Positions 34,162 through 45,100 are shown, counted from the first letter of the stretch. The stretch: DNA of 49,290 nucleotides from Deltaproteobacteria bacterium (GCA_016182965.1 JACPFM010000127.1:1-49290); one strand, 5' to 3'. Notes: generated by a model from the letters alone, not told the origin. Numbers and translations: made by a program.

Positions 34162-34788
34162 ATGAGCGGCGGAAGCAAGATCTTCGACGTTCACCACGGA
34201 ACGATCATCAAGCCGGGCCGCCGGCTGATGCACCACGTCCCGCTGAACTTCGTGAAGAAGAAGGTCGCCGGCGGTGGTCGGCGGTCGATGGAGCAGAGCC
34301 TCAACCTGACCTCGATGATCGACTTCCTCATGGTCGTCGTCATCTTCCTCCTCTCGACGTTCAGCGCGTCGGGCGAGCAGTCGGTCCCCAAGGAGGTCAA
34401 GCTCCCGAACGCGCGCAACGTCCAGGAGCTGCTCGCCGCCCCGATGGTCGGCGTCGCCGGCAAGGACGTCTACGTCGACAACAAGCCGGCGGGCTCGATC
34501 GTCGAGGCGCTCGACGCGATGGAGCAGGGCAAGACGGCGCAGCCGGTCAAGCTCTCCGACCTCGAGACCAAGCTCAAGTTCATGAAGGAGACCTGGAAGG
34601 CGACGCACCCGTCCGACGCGCCCTTCCCCGGCATGGTCGTCCTGCAGCTCGACGAGAAGCTCCCGGCGTTCGTGGTCAAGAGCGTCTTCTATACGGCGGC
34701 GCTCAGCGGCTACAACAACATCAGCTTCCTCGTGAACAAGAAGGGCAAGGGCCAGAGCGAGGGCGGCGGCGAGGCTCCGGCCCACTGA
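34162..34788 (+). CDS. ExbD/TolR-family motor protein (plus cassette, second)
   Basis: A 208-residue protein with an unusually long basic N-terminus (about 1-48) before the TM helix (LNLTSMIDFLMVVVIFLLS, with the conserved Asp). The periplasmic domain ends FVVKSVFYTAALSGYNNISF. It starts 10 bp after the previous stop, so is translated with it. A clear terminator follows. Confidence 0.86.
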   Translation: MSGGSKIFDVHHGTIIKPGRRLMHHVPLNFVKKKVAGGGRRSMEQSLNLTSMIDFLMVVVIFLLSTFSASGEQSVPKEVKLPNARNVQELLAAPMVGVAGKDVYVDNKPAGSIVEALDAMEQGKTAQPVKLSDLETKLKFMKETWKATHPSDAPFPGMVVLQLDEKLPAFVVKSVFYTAALSGYNNISFLVNKKGKGQSEGGGEAPAH

Positions 34789-34822
34789 CGACGGCGCCCC
34801 CTCCCAGGGCCTGACTCGAAAG

Positions 34823-34855
34823 CCCCCTCTTCCTCCGGGAGAGGGGGTCTTTTTT
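34823..34855 (+). terminator. Rho-independent terminator after the plus motor cassette
   Basis: CCCCCTCT (34823-34830) pairs with AGAGGGGG (34840-34847) and is followed by TCTTTTTT. It ends 11 bases before the next GTG start, so the Shine-Dalgarno AGGAG of that gene begins right after the T-run. Confidence 0.9.
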
Positions 34856-34866
34856 AGGAGAGCATC

Positions 34867-35892
34867 GTGAACGACGAACCGGTCACGCGGAAGTCGAAGC
34901 CCATCCCCTGGGGCGTCGTCTTCGCGATTGCGAGCGTCGTGTCGTTGATCGCGCTCGGGTACTACTACGTCTACCACCGCGATCTCGGCACCGAGCGCAC
35001 GCGGCTCTTGCGCGAGCGAGCGGCGCTGGCCGCGTCGATCGCCGAGGACGTGGGGACGCTGCGCGGCAAGGTCGAGCCTTGGACAGTCGCGCTCGCCGCG
35101 CCGCAGTGGCCGGGCGATCACCTCGATCCCGACGCGCGCGCGCTCACCTGGCGCGAGCGCCCCACGGTGTACCTGCGCATGCGCGCCGCCGACGCGGCGA
35201 GCAACGATGCGGTGCGCACGAACGCGAAGCTCTCTTCGCTCGACGGCCTCTCGGCGTGCCTGCTGCGGAGCAAGGGCATCGGCCCGTGGGCGTACGGCGA
35301 GGTGATGGCGCGCGCCGACTTCCTGGGCGCCGACTTCATCCGCGACGTGAAGGAGACCAAGAACGATCTCCGGCTGCGCAACCTCGCCTACGCGCTCGAG
35401 CAGTACAAGCTCAAGGACTTCCCCGACGCGCGCGACGGCTCGAAGCTCTCCGAGTACGCGGTGATCGTCCTCGACGAGGATCCGGCGCAGGTGCCGAGCA
35501 CGTCCGCCGCGTTCGGCGGCGACGCGTCGGTGCACCAGAAGATCCTCTCGACCTCGCACCCCGTCCGTCTGTCGCTGCGTCGGCTGGCCGACGGCAAGGA
35601 GCTGCTCCGGCTGCGGCGCACGCCCGACGCGGCGGTGATGCAGGTCGCCGGCGACTCGACCGCGCTCGCCGGCGGCATCGAGGTCCGTCGCATCCAGGCG
35701 CTCGGGTGCGCGATGGCGAACGAGGCGCTCGATTTCGCCGGCGCGAACACCGGACCGGCGATCGCGATGTCCCCGCCCCCCTTGCCTGCGGTGGCGGTGC
35801 CTCCGCCCGCGCCGTCCGCGGCGCCGAGCGCGTCCGCGTCGGCCTCGCCGTCGGGCTCGCCGCCCGCTCCTTCGGCGAGCGCTCCGAAGTGA
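34867..35892 (+). CDS. Membrane-anchored protein of unknown function
   Basis: A 341-residue protein I do not recognise. After a short basic N-terminus it has one TM helix (about 14-36), then a coiled-coil-like segment and a soluble domain of about 250 residues, ending in a Pro/Ala/Ser tail. Exactly this layout (GxxxxxIxVVSL TM, then YYYVYHRDLGTERTRLL) suggests a periplasm- or cytoplasm-facing anchor. Start is GTG at 34867 with AGGAG 6 bases upstream. It lies directly after the terminator of the motor cassette and 7 bp before the CPBP gene. Confidence 0.68.
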   Translation: MNDEPVTRKSKPIPWGVVFAIASVVSLIALGYYYVYHRDLGTERTRLLRERAALAASIAEDVGTLRGKVEPWTVALAAPQWPGDHLDPDARALTWRERPTVYLRMRAADAASNDAVRTNAKLSSLDGLSACLLRSKGIGPWAYGEVMARADFLGADFIRDVKETKNDLRLRNLAYALEQYKLKDFPDARDGSKLSEYAVIVLDEDPAQVPSTSAAFGGDASVHQKILSTSHPVRLSLRRLADGKELLRLRRTPDAAVMQVAGDSTALAGGIEVRRIQALGCAMANEALDFAGANTGPAIAMSPPPLPAVAVPPPAPSAAPSASASASPSGSPPAPSASAPK

Positions 35893-35899
35893 TCACGCG

Positions 35900-36544
35900 A
35901 TGACCACCGCGCGCGGACGGCTCGGCGAGCTCTCTCCCGCGCAGCGCGCGCTGCTCGTCGCGCTCGCGGTCCTCGGCGCGACGTGGCTGCTCGTCTTGCG
36001 TCGCCGCGACGCCGACGTGCGCGGCTGGGGTCTCTCGCTCGGCGGCTTGCTCGACGTCCCGCCCGCGCCCATCCACGTCACGGTGCGCGCGGCGATCGTC
36101 GCGCTCGGCTGGGCATCGTTGATCGCGCTGCTCGTGTTCCCCGCGTTCGCGGTCGGGTTCGCGCGCTGGTGGCACGTGCGCCACATCGAGTGGACGCCGC
36201 CGCCGAAGCTGGTCGACGCCGTGCTCGGGCAGCTGGTGGTGGTCGCCCTCCCCGAGGAGGCGTTCTTCCGCGGCTACCTGCAGACGTCGCTCGATCGGGC
36301 GTGGGGCCGGCGCGTCGAGATCTTCGGCGCGAAGGTCGGGCCCGCGCTGCTGGTCTCGAGCGCGTTGTTCGCGCTCGGGCACCTCGCGACCATTCCGCAC
36401 CCCGCGCGGCTCGCGGTGTTCTTTCCGAGCCTGGTGTTCGGATGGCTGCGCGCGCGAACCGGCGGGATCGGCGCGGGACTGGCGTTTCATGCGATGTGCA
36501 ACCTGTTGAGCGACGGGCTCGCTCGGGGGAGCGGGTTGCACTGA
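35900..36544 (+). CDS. CPBP-family intramembrane glutamic protease
   Basis: A 214-residue protein with about five hydrophobic spans. The CPBP (Rce1-like) motifs are visible: PEEAFFRGYLQ (catalytic Glu pair), FALGHLAT (His), and FHAMCNLLSDG (His-Asn). In myxobacteria some members of this family act on MYXO-CTERM surface proteins, but no such target was found here. It begins 7 bp after the previous gene, so is probably co-transcribed. Confidence 0.87.
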   Translation: MTTARGRLGELSPAQRALLVALAVLGATWLLVLRRRDADVRGWGLSLGGLLDVPPAPIHVTVRAAIVALGWASLIALLVFPAFAVGFARWWHVRHIEWTPPPKLVDAVLGQLVVVALPEEAFFRGYLQTSLDRAWGRRVEIFGAKVGPALLVSSALFALGHLATIPHPARLAVFFPSLVFGWLRARTGGIGAGLAFHAMCNLLSDGLARGSGLH

Positions 36545-36547
36545 GCG

Positions 36548-37169
36548 CTACGTGCAGTCCACGATCGGACGGCCGCCGAGCGCGTCGGCAAGCACGCGGG
36601 CGAGCGCGTGCGTCCACCAAACGTCGGCCATCAAGTTCAGCCCGTCGTACGTCGGGTCGGCGAGCGGCGCGAGATCCACGTCTCGCACGATGGTCACGAG
36701 GGACCCGTCGGCCGTCCGGACGCGAACGCCGCGCTCGACCCAGCCTTCGGCGACGTACGGCTCCACGGCGGCGATCTCGCGCACCGGCACGCGCGCGGTC
36801 CCTACGTGCAGCATGTCGTCAGCGACGGTGCACAAGAGACCCTCGCGCGACCAGACCTCGAACGGGCCCGCGCCGATCGCTCGTCCAGGCGTGCTGGTAA
36901 CCAGTCGCGTACATCGTGTCCCAACCGCCCTCGCGCGCCGCGAATCCCTCGCTGCGGAGCGCGTCCACCAGCGGCGCGATCGACCTCGTGGCCAGCCACG
37001 CGTCGACGATCACCGTCGGTCCGGGCCCGCGCAGCGCGAGGACCCCGACCCGATCGTGCTCCGCCGGCCCGCCGAACCCACCGGCCGCGACGAGCACCGG
37101 CACGTCGCGGCTCCCGCCATCGCGCACCGCACGCACGAACCCATCGGTATCGAGCACGGCCACGCTCAC
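36548..37169 (-). pseudogene. Frameshifted gene of unknown function
   Basis: Two overlapping frames make sense as one protein of about 207 residues. The first part, from GTG at 37169, reads to GYQHAWTS (about 36890); the second frame continues GPFEVWSREGLLCTVADD to TAG at 36548. The switch, at about 36865-36895, is one base. The total span of 622 bp is not a multiple of three. I do not recognise the product; the pieces are mostly beta-prone with no membrane span. The SD-like purines before the start come from a 13-bp repeat. Confidence 0.6.
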
Positions 37170-37170
37170 G

Positions 37171-37263
37171 CCTCCGCCCTCCGCCTCCGCCCTCCGCGTT
37201 CGCGTTCGCGTTCGCGTTCGCGTTCGCGTTCGCGTGCGCGTGCGCGTTCGCGTGCGCGTTCGC
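37171..37263. repeat. 13-bp and 6-bp tandem repeats
   Basis: A two-copy 13-bp unit (37171-37198) is followed by about eleven CGCGTT/CGCGTG hexamers (37195-37263) ending 3 bp before the stop codon of the TPR gene. No coding role is seen in either strand. Confidence 0.8.
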
Positions 37264-37266
37264 CTC

Positions 37267-38001
37267 TCAGGTCGCGGGCGGCGGCTTCGAAGCCCCCGGC
37301 GGCCGGATGCCCCGGAGCATGCGCAGATACATCTGCGCCGTCTTGTGCTCGGGATCGATGGCGAGGACCTCCTCGAGCTCCTCTTCGGCCTGCTTCTTCT
37401 CGTTCGCGGCGATCATCAGCACCGCGAGCGCCACGCGCGCGTTGGCGTACTTCGGGTTCGCGGCCTTCGCACCCTCGTACTGGCTGCGCGCGCGGGCGAC
37501 GTCGCCGACCTCCTTGTAGAGGTTGCCGAGGCGCCAACGCAGGTCGGCGAACTGCGGACAGAGACCGACGGCCTTCTCGAGCTCGGGGATCGCGTCGTGC
37601 AGCAGGCCGACCTCGGCGTACGCCTGCGCGATCTCGGCGTGCATGTTCGCGATCTTCCCTTTGACGAAGGGATCGATGCCGTCGGTCGGGCGCTGCGAGG
37701 CGGTCGCGCGCTCGTGGATGGCGCGTGCCAGATCGAACTTGCCGAGATCGTTGTACGTCACGGCGAGGTTGAGGGCGGCCTCGGTGTAGCGCGGGTTGAG
37801 CTCGAGCGCGCGGTTGAAGCGCGTCTCGGCTTCTTTGTAGTCGCGGCGCTCGTGCGCGATGACGCCGAGCATGTTGTGCACGTCGGCGAAGCGCTCGACC
37901 TGATCGAGGATGCTGCGAAGGAGGGGCTCGGCCTTCTCGAGCTCACGGCGCTCGTAGTGCTCGCGCGCGATCCGCAAGGTCTGCTTGAGACGCTCGTCCA
38001 T
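37267..38001 (-). CDS. TPR-repeat protein
   Basis: A 244-residue soluble protein made mainly of about six TPR motifs (for example LELNPRYTEAALNLAVTYNDLG and DLRWRLGNLYKEVGDVARA), with a Pro-rich tail. It should be a protein-protein interaction scaffold in the cytoplasm. The ATG at 38001 starts MDERLKQTLRIAREHYE, the likely start of TPR 1; an in-frame ATG at 38031 is possible. It lies 43 bp after the formyltransferase-like gene. Confidence 0.85.
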   Translation of the reverse strand: MDERLKQTLRIAREHYERRELEKAEPLLRSILDQVERFADVHNMLGVIAHERRDYKEAETRFNRALELNPRYTEAALNLAVTYNDLGKFDLARAIHERATASQRPTDGIDPFVKGKIANMHAEIAQAYAEVGLLHDAIPELEKAVGLCPQFADLRWRLGNLYKEVGDVARARSQYEGAKAANPKYANARVALAVLMIAANEKKQAEEELEEVLAIDPEHKTAQMYLRMLRGIRPPGASKPPPAT

Positions 38002-38044
38002 GGAATGCCGGAGGATAGCCGAAGTCTGCATCGGTCGGGGGCCT

Positions 38045-38968
38045 TCACGGAGCGTCGGGGCCATCGGGAGCGCCGTTCTCGGACGCTCGTTGCGCCCCCC
38101 GCAGGACGCTCACGAAGCCCTCGGCGTCCAGGGAGTGCTCCCGGTCGTCTTCGTCGACGCGGCGGCCTGCGAGCAGCGCTACGCCGCCCCCTGCGCTCGC
38201 GACGACCACTCGGCTGTCGACCACCATCGCCTCGCCCCTCCGCAGCGCGCGCGGCGCGACCGCGGGCTCGGCGCGGGTGATCACCACCGCCTCCTCGCCG
38301 ATGAAGGTCCACGCGCCCGGGTAGGGCGCCGCCGCGCGCACGCGACGCACGATCGCCTCCGCGTCACGGCTCCAGTCGATCTCGAGCAGCGCGTCGTTGG
38401 GCTCGGGCGCGAGGGTGACCGCGCGCTCGTCCTGCCGGCGCTCCGCGGGCGGCGTGCCCCTCGCGAAAGCTCCCACGACCTCGCGCAACAACCCGAGCGA
38501 GGGCGCGTCGAGCGCGCGCGCGAGGCGCCACGCGTCCCAGCGGCGATCGATGACGACCTCGCGAGCGCCGAGGATCGCGCCGGTGTCGTACTCGGCCTCG
38601 AGCCGGTGCGCGGTCACCCCGGTCACCGCATCGCCGGAGTCGATCGCCCAGAAATACGGGTCGGGCCCGCGCCAGCGGGGCAGGAGCGACGGGTGCACGC
38701 CGACCCCGCCGAGCGGCGCGGCGCGCACCACCTCGATCGGCAGCCGCTTGGTCCAGAACCACGACACCACGAGATCGCAGCCGCGCACGCGCGACGCGAA
38801 CGAGCGGTCGACGCGCGGCACGACGAGCACCCGATCGTCACCGAGGGCGCGTCGCAGCCGTCGGGTGCCAGGCAGCCCTCTTCGGCTGAGCGCGGCGAAC
38901 GCGAGCTCGTGCCCGTCGGCGAGCAGGGCGAGAGCGGCGAGCGGCAGGCCGAAATACGCAAGTCGCAT
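38045..38968 (-). CDS. Formyltransferase-like protein (methionyl-tRNA/sugar formyltransferase family)
   Basis: A 307-residue protein with the formyltransferase fold: HPSLLPRWRGPDP at 92-104 and the TGVTAHRL...EYDTG segment with catalytic Asp at D128. The Asn of the family Asn-His-Asp triad (normally NxHxSLLP) is Gly at position 90, so catalysis through the usual mechanism is questionable. The C-terminal part resembles the Fmt OB-like domain (TFIGEEAVVITRAEP). It could be a formyl-sugar or other formyl/hydroxymethyl transferase. A bona fide fmt elsewhere would show it is not the essential one. Confidence 0.78.
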   Translation of the reverse strand: MRLAYFGLPLAALALLADGHELAFAALSRRGLPGTRRLRRALGDDRVLVVPRVDRSFASRVRGCDLVVSWFWTKRLPIEVVRAAPLGGVGVHPSLLPRWRGPDPYFWAIDSGDAVTGVTAHRLEAEYDTGAILGAREVVIDRRWDAWRLARALDAPSLGLLREVVGAFARGTPPAERRQDERAVTLAPEPNDALLEIDWSRDAEAIVRRVRAAAPYPGAWTFIGEEAVVITRAEPAVAPRALRRGEAMVVDSRVVVASAGGGVALLAGRRVDEDDREHSLDAEGFVSVLRGAQRASENGAPDGPDAP

Positions 38969-38990
38969 GGTGTGGAGCGAGAGTCTCGTC

Positions 38991-39093
38991 GGTCGTCAGT
39001 CATCAGTCATCAGTCATCAGCCCGAGACTCGAGCATGCCCGATCCGGATCGTGGCGGGCCCTCTCGACTGACGACTGACGACTGACGACTGAC
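38991..39093. repeat. GTCAGTC heptamer inverted-repeat cassette downstream of the giant TPR gene
   Basis: The left array (38991-39020, partly CAGTCAT) faces the right array (39063-39093, GACTGAC). The loop holds CCGATCCGGATCG. It separates the formyltransferase-like start from the terminator of the giant gene. Confidence 0.82.
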
Positions 39094-39096
39094 AGA

Positions 39097-39130
39097 AAGC
39101 GAAAGCCCCCCTCCGGTGCTCGGAGAGAGG
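39097..39130 (-). terminator. Terminator after the giant TPR gene
   Basis: On the - strand CCTCTCTCCG (39130-39121) pairs with CGGAGGGGGG (39115-39106) using two G-T wobbles, followed by TTTCGCTTTC. It lies about 29 bp after the stop codon at 39159. Confidence 0.7.
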
Positions 39131-39158
39131 CCCTCGCAGCTTCGCGCAAGCCGGCGGG

Positions 39159-42100
39159 CTACTGGATCGCGATCCCGAGCGCCTGCCGCACGTTGAAGTA
39201 CTGCTCGCTGACCGCGTACTGGATCAGCTCCTTGAGCTTCTCGCTCGGCGCGAGATCGCCCGCGACCACCGGCTCCGCGCGGATCAGCTTCGCCGCCATC
39301 TCGAGATCGCCGCAGAGGACGAACCCGGCGCGGATCGCCGTCACGTCGGAGGTCTGCATCCAGCGCTTGATGTCGGCCTTCGCGCCTTCGTCGACGAATC
39401 GCTTCACGACGAGGCGCAGGCCGTCGGCCTGCACCGGCTGCATGTACTTCACGAGCTCCTGCGCCGTCGTCATCACGCCCTTCTGCATGTCGTCGGGCAG
39501 CGGGAAGTCGGGCATCGCGATCTTCACCGCCGTCAGGAGCAGCGTCTTGAGCTCGGTGAGCGAGGGGAAGAGCGTCTTGATGTAGTGCTCGCCGCGGTAG
39601 TACGTCAGGTGCTTGCCGATCAGGAACATGAGCTCCTGCGGCGTGAACCCGCTGAGGACCGTAGCGCCCGCCACCGAGGAGGGCGGATCCATCGGCGCCG
39701 GCGTGAGCGCGCCGGGCACGTCGTTCCGCACGTAGAGCTGCGGCGAGGGCAGACCGAGGATCTGCGTCGCGCCGAAGAACGCCTTGGCGAAGGTCACGGT
39801 GGTGGTGCCCGGATCCTGGAGGAACTTCCGCGGGATGTCGGGCAGCTGACGCGCGGCCTTGAGCTGCAGGAGCTTCGCGGTGCGCGCCGCCGGGGTGATC
39901 ATCTCGAAGATCTTCCCGAGGATCTTGTCCTGATCCGGGTGGAAGATGTTCAGGACCCACTGCTCGTTGTCGAGGCGCGCCCGGAAGGCGAGCATGCCCT
40001 TGGGGCGACGCTCCTCGAAGAACGCGGTCTGCTCGCCGTCGGCCTTCTTGAGGAAGTGCAGCGCGGAGGCGATGCACCAGGCGCGGTCGAACAGGCCGGC
40101 CTTCATGTACAGCTTGTAGAGCGCCTGGTAGGGGTCGACGCGCATCGGATCGCGCGCCAGGACGTCCTGGAGCTCGGCGACCGCCATGTCGACCTGACCT
40201 GCCTGCTCGTAGAGCTCGGCGAGGATCTGCCGCTCCTGCATGTCCTCGGGCTTGATGCGCGACGACATTCGGAACGCCTCGACGCCCGCCTCCGGCTGGT
40301 GGAGCCGGTCGCGGTAGATGATCCCGAGGCTGTGCCAGAGGTTGAACTCGAGGTCGTTGTTCCCCTTGCCGGAGATGCGGTGGAGCATCTTCCGGAAGGC
40401 CCGCTCCATGTTCTTCCAGTCCTTCTGCGAGGTGAGGATCTTGTTGATCGCCTCGAAGGCCTTGAGGAACGACGGATCGTTGTCGAGCGCCGCGTTGAAG
40501 AACTCCACCGCGCGGTCCAGATCGTTCTCCTTGTCACGATAGAGCTGGGCCATCGTGTAGAAGTACTTGGACTTGCGCTCGGCGTTCTGCTCGAGGTTCG
40601 CGATGCGCTCGATGGTCTCGATCATCTTCGACCACTGCTCCGCGCCCTGGTAGTGCTGCAGCAGCTTGTGGAGGAGGATGTGATCCTCGGGCTTGAGCTC
40701 GAGGGCCTCTTCGAGCGCGTCGATTGCCTTGGGCAGGTTCTTGTCGTTGTTCGCCCAGATGTCGCCGATCTCGTTGAGGATCTTGAAGCGCTCGTCGCCC
40801 TCGATGATGTTGTCGAGGATCTGCCGCTTGTACTCGACGACCTGCTTCCAGTCCTTGTTGTCGGTGTAGACCGTGACGAGGGCTTCGAGGGTCGGGCGGT
40901 GCGCGGGATCGATCTCCAGCGCCTTCTCGTAGTTGGTGATCGCCTGGCGGGCCTGACCCTGCTTGCGCTTGATGGTGCCGAGGCGGAAGTACACCTCGGT
41001 GCGCAGCTCCTGGTCCTCTTCGCCGAGGCTCGTGAGCACCTTCTGGTAGTTGGAGAGCGCCGCCGGCCAGTCCTCGAGGGAGAAGCAGACCTCCGCGAGG
41101 CCGCGGATGACCTCCATGTCGGTCGGATCGGCCTGGAAGGACTGCTGGTAGGCCTTGAGCGCGCGATCGTTCTTCCCGAGCGCCGCGAGCGTCTTGCCGT
41201 ACATCGCGTAGAGCGCGTGCTGCTCGTGCTTGTCGCGCTTGCTGGCCTTGCGCGTCAGCAGCTCGAGGAGGGGCTCGGCCGCGTCCCACTTCTCGTTGGC
41301 GGAGTACTCGGTGGCCAGCGGCTGCGCGGCGTCCTCGTTCTCGGGGTCGGCGGTGATCGCCGCCTCGAACGCGGCGATCGCACCCTCGTGCTCCGAGAGC
41401 ATCTCCTCGCGGAGCTTGCCGAGCTCGACGAGCAGCTTCGCCTTCTGACGCGGCTGCGTGGTGTGCGTCTGCTCCTGCTCGAGCAGCTGCGCGGCGTCGT
41501 ACCAGTCGGCGGTGTCGAGCGCGATCTGACGCAGCGCCGCCAGCGAGGCGAGGTGCGTCGGATCGTAGTCGAGCGCCGCGCGGAACCGCTCCTGCGCCGT
41601 GACCCGATCGCCGAGCTTCTCGTCGTGTGCCTTACCGATGCGGTAGAGCATCTCGACCTTCTGCGCGTTGTCGAAGGTCAGGTCGGCGACCCGCTGCATC
41701 GCGTCGAGCGCGAGCTGGGTCTCCCCCTGCTTCTCGTACAGCCGCGAGAGGGCCTCGAGCGCCGGGACGTTGTTCGGATCGATGTCGGTGATGTTGCGGT
41801 ACGCCTCGACGGCCTTGTCGACGTCGTCGAGCTCGTCGGCGTAGGTCTTGCCCATCGCGCCGTACAGCTCGACGCGCACGTCGTCGTCGTTCGCGGCCGC
41901 GACGTGGCGGTCGTAGGCGGCGACGAGATCGTGGAAGCGACGCAGCTTGCCATAGCAGCGCTCGACGGCGCGGTAGGCCTCGTCGTGGTTCGGATCGATC
42001 TCGAGGGCCTGCTCGAGGCGCTGGGCCGCGAGCTCGGGCTTGATGAAGTGATCCTCCTGGACGGCGGCGAGCTCGAGGAGCACGGCGACGCGCTCACGCT

Positions 42101-45100
42101 CGGTCTGCACCGCGTCGAGCTCCACCTCGAGCAGCTGGTGCAGGCGCGTCCAGTCCATCGTCTGCTGGTAGACGACCTTGAGGCCGCGCAGCGCCTGGAG
42201 GTTCTGCGGCTCGCCCTCGAGCGCGGCGCGATACAGCTCGCCCGCGCGCTCGAGATCGTTCAGCTGGTTGACGTACATCGCGGCGAGCTTGATGCGCGTC
42301 GGGTTGAGCTCCTCGGCGTCGCCGCGCGACTGCACCTTGCGCTCGAGCATCTCGACGATGTCTCGCGTCATGCCGCGCTGCAGGTAGATCGCCTCGAGGG
42401 CGTCGATGGCCGGCTGGTAGGTCGGATCGACGTCGAGCGCGCGCTTGTAGTAGACGATCGCCTGATCGGGCTGGCCCTTCTGGCGCTCGAGGAGCTCGCC
42501 GATCTCGACGGCGATCTCCTTGCGGTCACGCTCGGCGGTCGCGATCTCGAGGGCGTTGGTCAGCGTGGCGCCGACCTGGTCGAAGTTGCCGGCCTTCTTG
42601 TAGAGGCTGGCGACCTGCCGGATCACGCGGACGTTGTGCGGATCGAGCTTCTGGACCTGCTGGAAGTACGGCATCGCCCACTCGGGCTTGCCGATGTCCT
42701 CGCCGTACCACTTGGCCAGCCAGAGCATGAGGCTGATCTTCTTCGGCGTGTCCTCCTGGATCGCCGGATCCTTCAGCCATGCGTTCGCGGTCTGGACGAG
42801 ATCGCCCCAGCGGCTCCCGGCCTGGGTGAGCCGCTCGAGGTCCTTGACGGTGGCCTGCTCGTCGAAGTCCTCGCTGAACGCGTTGACGAGGACGTCGAAC
42901 GCCTGCGAGGAGTCGTCGAGCTTCTCGTCGAGGACGCGCGCGATCTTCCGATAGAGCTCCTGACGGGCCTTGCTCTCCTCGACCCGCTCGAGCTTCGCGA
43001 CGTACAGCTCGGCGAGCTCCGCCCAGCGCTGCGCGTCGGTGTGCAGCTGCTCGAGGGTGAGGAACGCGCGCTCGTTGTCCGGGTCGATCTCGAGGACCTT
43101 CTGGTTCGCCTCGGTCGCGCCGTCGGGGCTCTCGACCTTCTCGTACCAGAGATCGGTGACCTCGAAGAGCTCGCGGACCTTCTCCTCGGCGTCGGGCAGC
43201 GCGGCGGCGCGGCCCATCTTGACGCCGATGACGTCGGTCCACTGCTCGTCGGTGCGGTAGATCGCCTCGAGGGCGTTCATCGCCTCGAAGTCGCCCGGGT
43301 CGATCTCGAGGAGCTTGCGCCACGCGTCGGCCGCGTCGATCGGCTGCTCGAGGATCTCGCCGTAGGTCTTGCCGAGCTCGCGGAAGATCATCTTCAGCTC
43401 GTCCTCGTCGATCAGACGGGACGCGCGCTCGACCATGTTCTGGAGGGCCATCACCAGCTCGGCGTGATCGCCCTGGCGGCGGCGGATGTCGGCGATCGCG
43501 CGGAGCGCGGCGACGTGCTCGTAGTTGATGTCGAGGACGCGCTGCCACTCGTCGAGCGCGAGGTCGTCGCGCTGCAGACGCTCGGTGAACAGGCGCGCGC
43601 GACGCGCGAGGTGGCTGGCGCGCTCGCCGTCGTCCGTCGAGGCGTCGGAGAGGCGCTCGAGGACGTCGGCCAGCTCGGGCCACATCTGCTGACGCTCGTA
43701 GAGGCTCGAGAGCGCGGAGAGCGCCTCCGGGTCCTCGCCGCGCAGATCGAGCACGCGCTTCCAGAGCTCGATCGCGCCGGCGACGTCGCCGAGCATCTCG
43801 CTCTTGAGGTTCGCGATCTTCGCCTGGATGTCGGCCTCGGCGACGTCACCCACCGCGTTCTCGAGCTCGCGCTCGTAGACCTGGAGGAGATCGTTGGGCG
43901 AGCCCTTGATCTGGTAGAGGCGCGCGAGCGCGGCGATCGCGCCCTCGTGCTGCTTGTCGAGCTCGTCGAAGATCTTGCGGAAGGCGACGATCGCGTCGTC
44001 GACGCGACCGAGGTTCTCCTCGTAGACCTGCCCGAGGCGCGCGAAGAAGTCGACCCGCTCCACCTCGTCCTCGGTCGCGCGGGTGCGCTTTTCGAGGATG
44101 TCGGCGAGCTGCTCGAACGAGCCCCACTGCACGTAGATGCGATCGAGGTTCTCGAGCGTGTTCGGATCGAGCTGGTCGATCCCCATCACGTAGCGGTAGG
44201 TCTCCTCGGCCTTCTGCTGATCGCCGAGCTGCTCCTCGAAGGTGCGCGCGAGCTTCGCGCCGACGAACCGCACGACGGCCGGGTCTTGCGTCATGCCGAG
44301 GACGTCGGCGTACGCGTTGGCGAGGGTGTCGTAGGCCGCGATGGCGCCGGCGAGGCGCTCGGCCTCCTCGTGCGCGCGCTCGTCGAGCGGCTGCTCCTTG
44401 AACGCGCGGGTGTGGGCGGTCAGCGCGGCGGCGCCGTCGGCGAGCTTGTCCTCGTGCAGCTCGGCGAGGCGGTAGTACATCGCGAGCCGCTCGGCCGGGT
44501 CCTGCAGGTTGCGCAGCTGCGCCTCGTTGACCGAGACGAGCTTCTCCCACTGGTCGAACTGCCGATAGAGCGGCTCGAGGATGTCGCCGACCTCCATCTG
44601 CTTCTGGCCGGTGGCGAAGATCGCCTCGAGCCGCGCGAGCGCCTTCGCGTGCTCGGGCTCGACGGCGAGGACCTCCTTGTACGCGCCGATCGCCTGATCG
44701 AGATCGCCGAGGTATCGCTCGTACACCTCGCCGAGGCGGTACTTGAACTCGAGGATCTCCTCCGGCGTCTCGCCGATGTCGGCCTCGCGGGCGAGAACCT
44801 GGGCGAGATCGGCCCACCGCTCGGCCTGCATGAACAGGCGGTCGAGCGAGCGGATCGCGGGCTGGTTCACGTCGTCGACCTCGAGCACGCGGCGGTAGCG
44901 CGCGACCGCGCCGTCGAGATCGTTCAGCTGGATCTCGTGGATCTGCGCGACGCGCAGGCCGAGCGAGACGAACTGCTCCGGGTTCTCCCCCGAGCCGCCG
45001 GGGGCGAGCTTGTCGAGCTCGGCGTCGTAGAGTCGACCGACCTCCGGCCACCGGTTGGTGCGATCGGCGAGCGCCTCGAGCGACAGGAGCGTGTTCTCGT

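Noticed and set aside
35900..36544. The CPBP protease as a myxosortase with local targets.
   Set aside because: No protein in the window has a MYXO-CTERM-like tail, so only the CPBP family call was kept.
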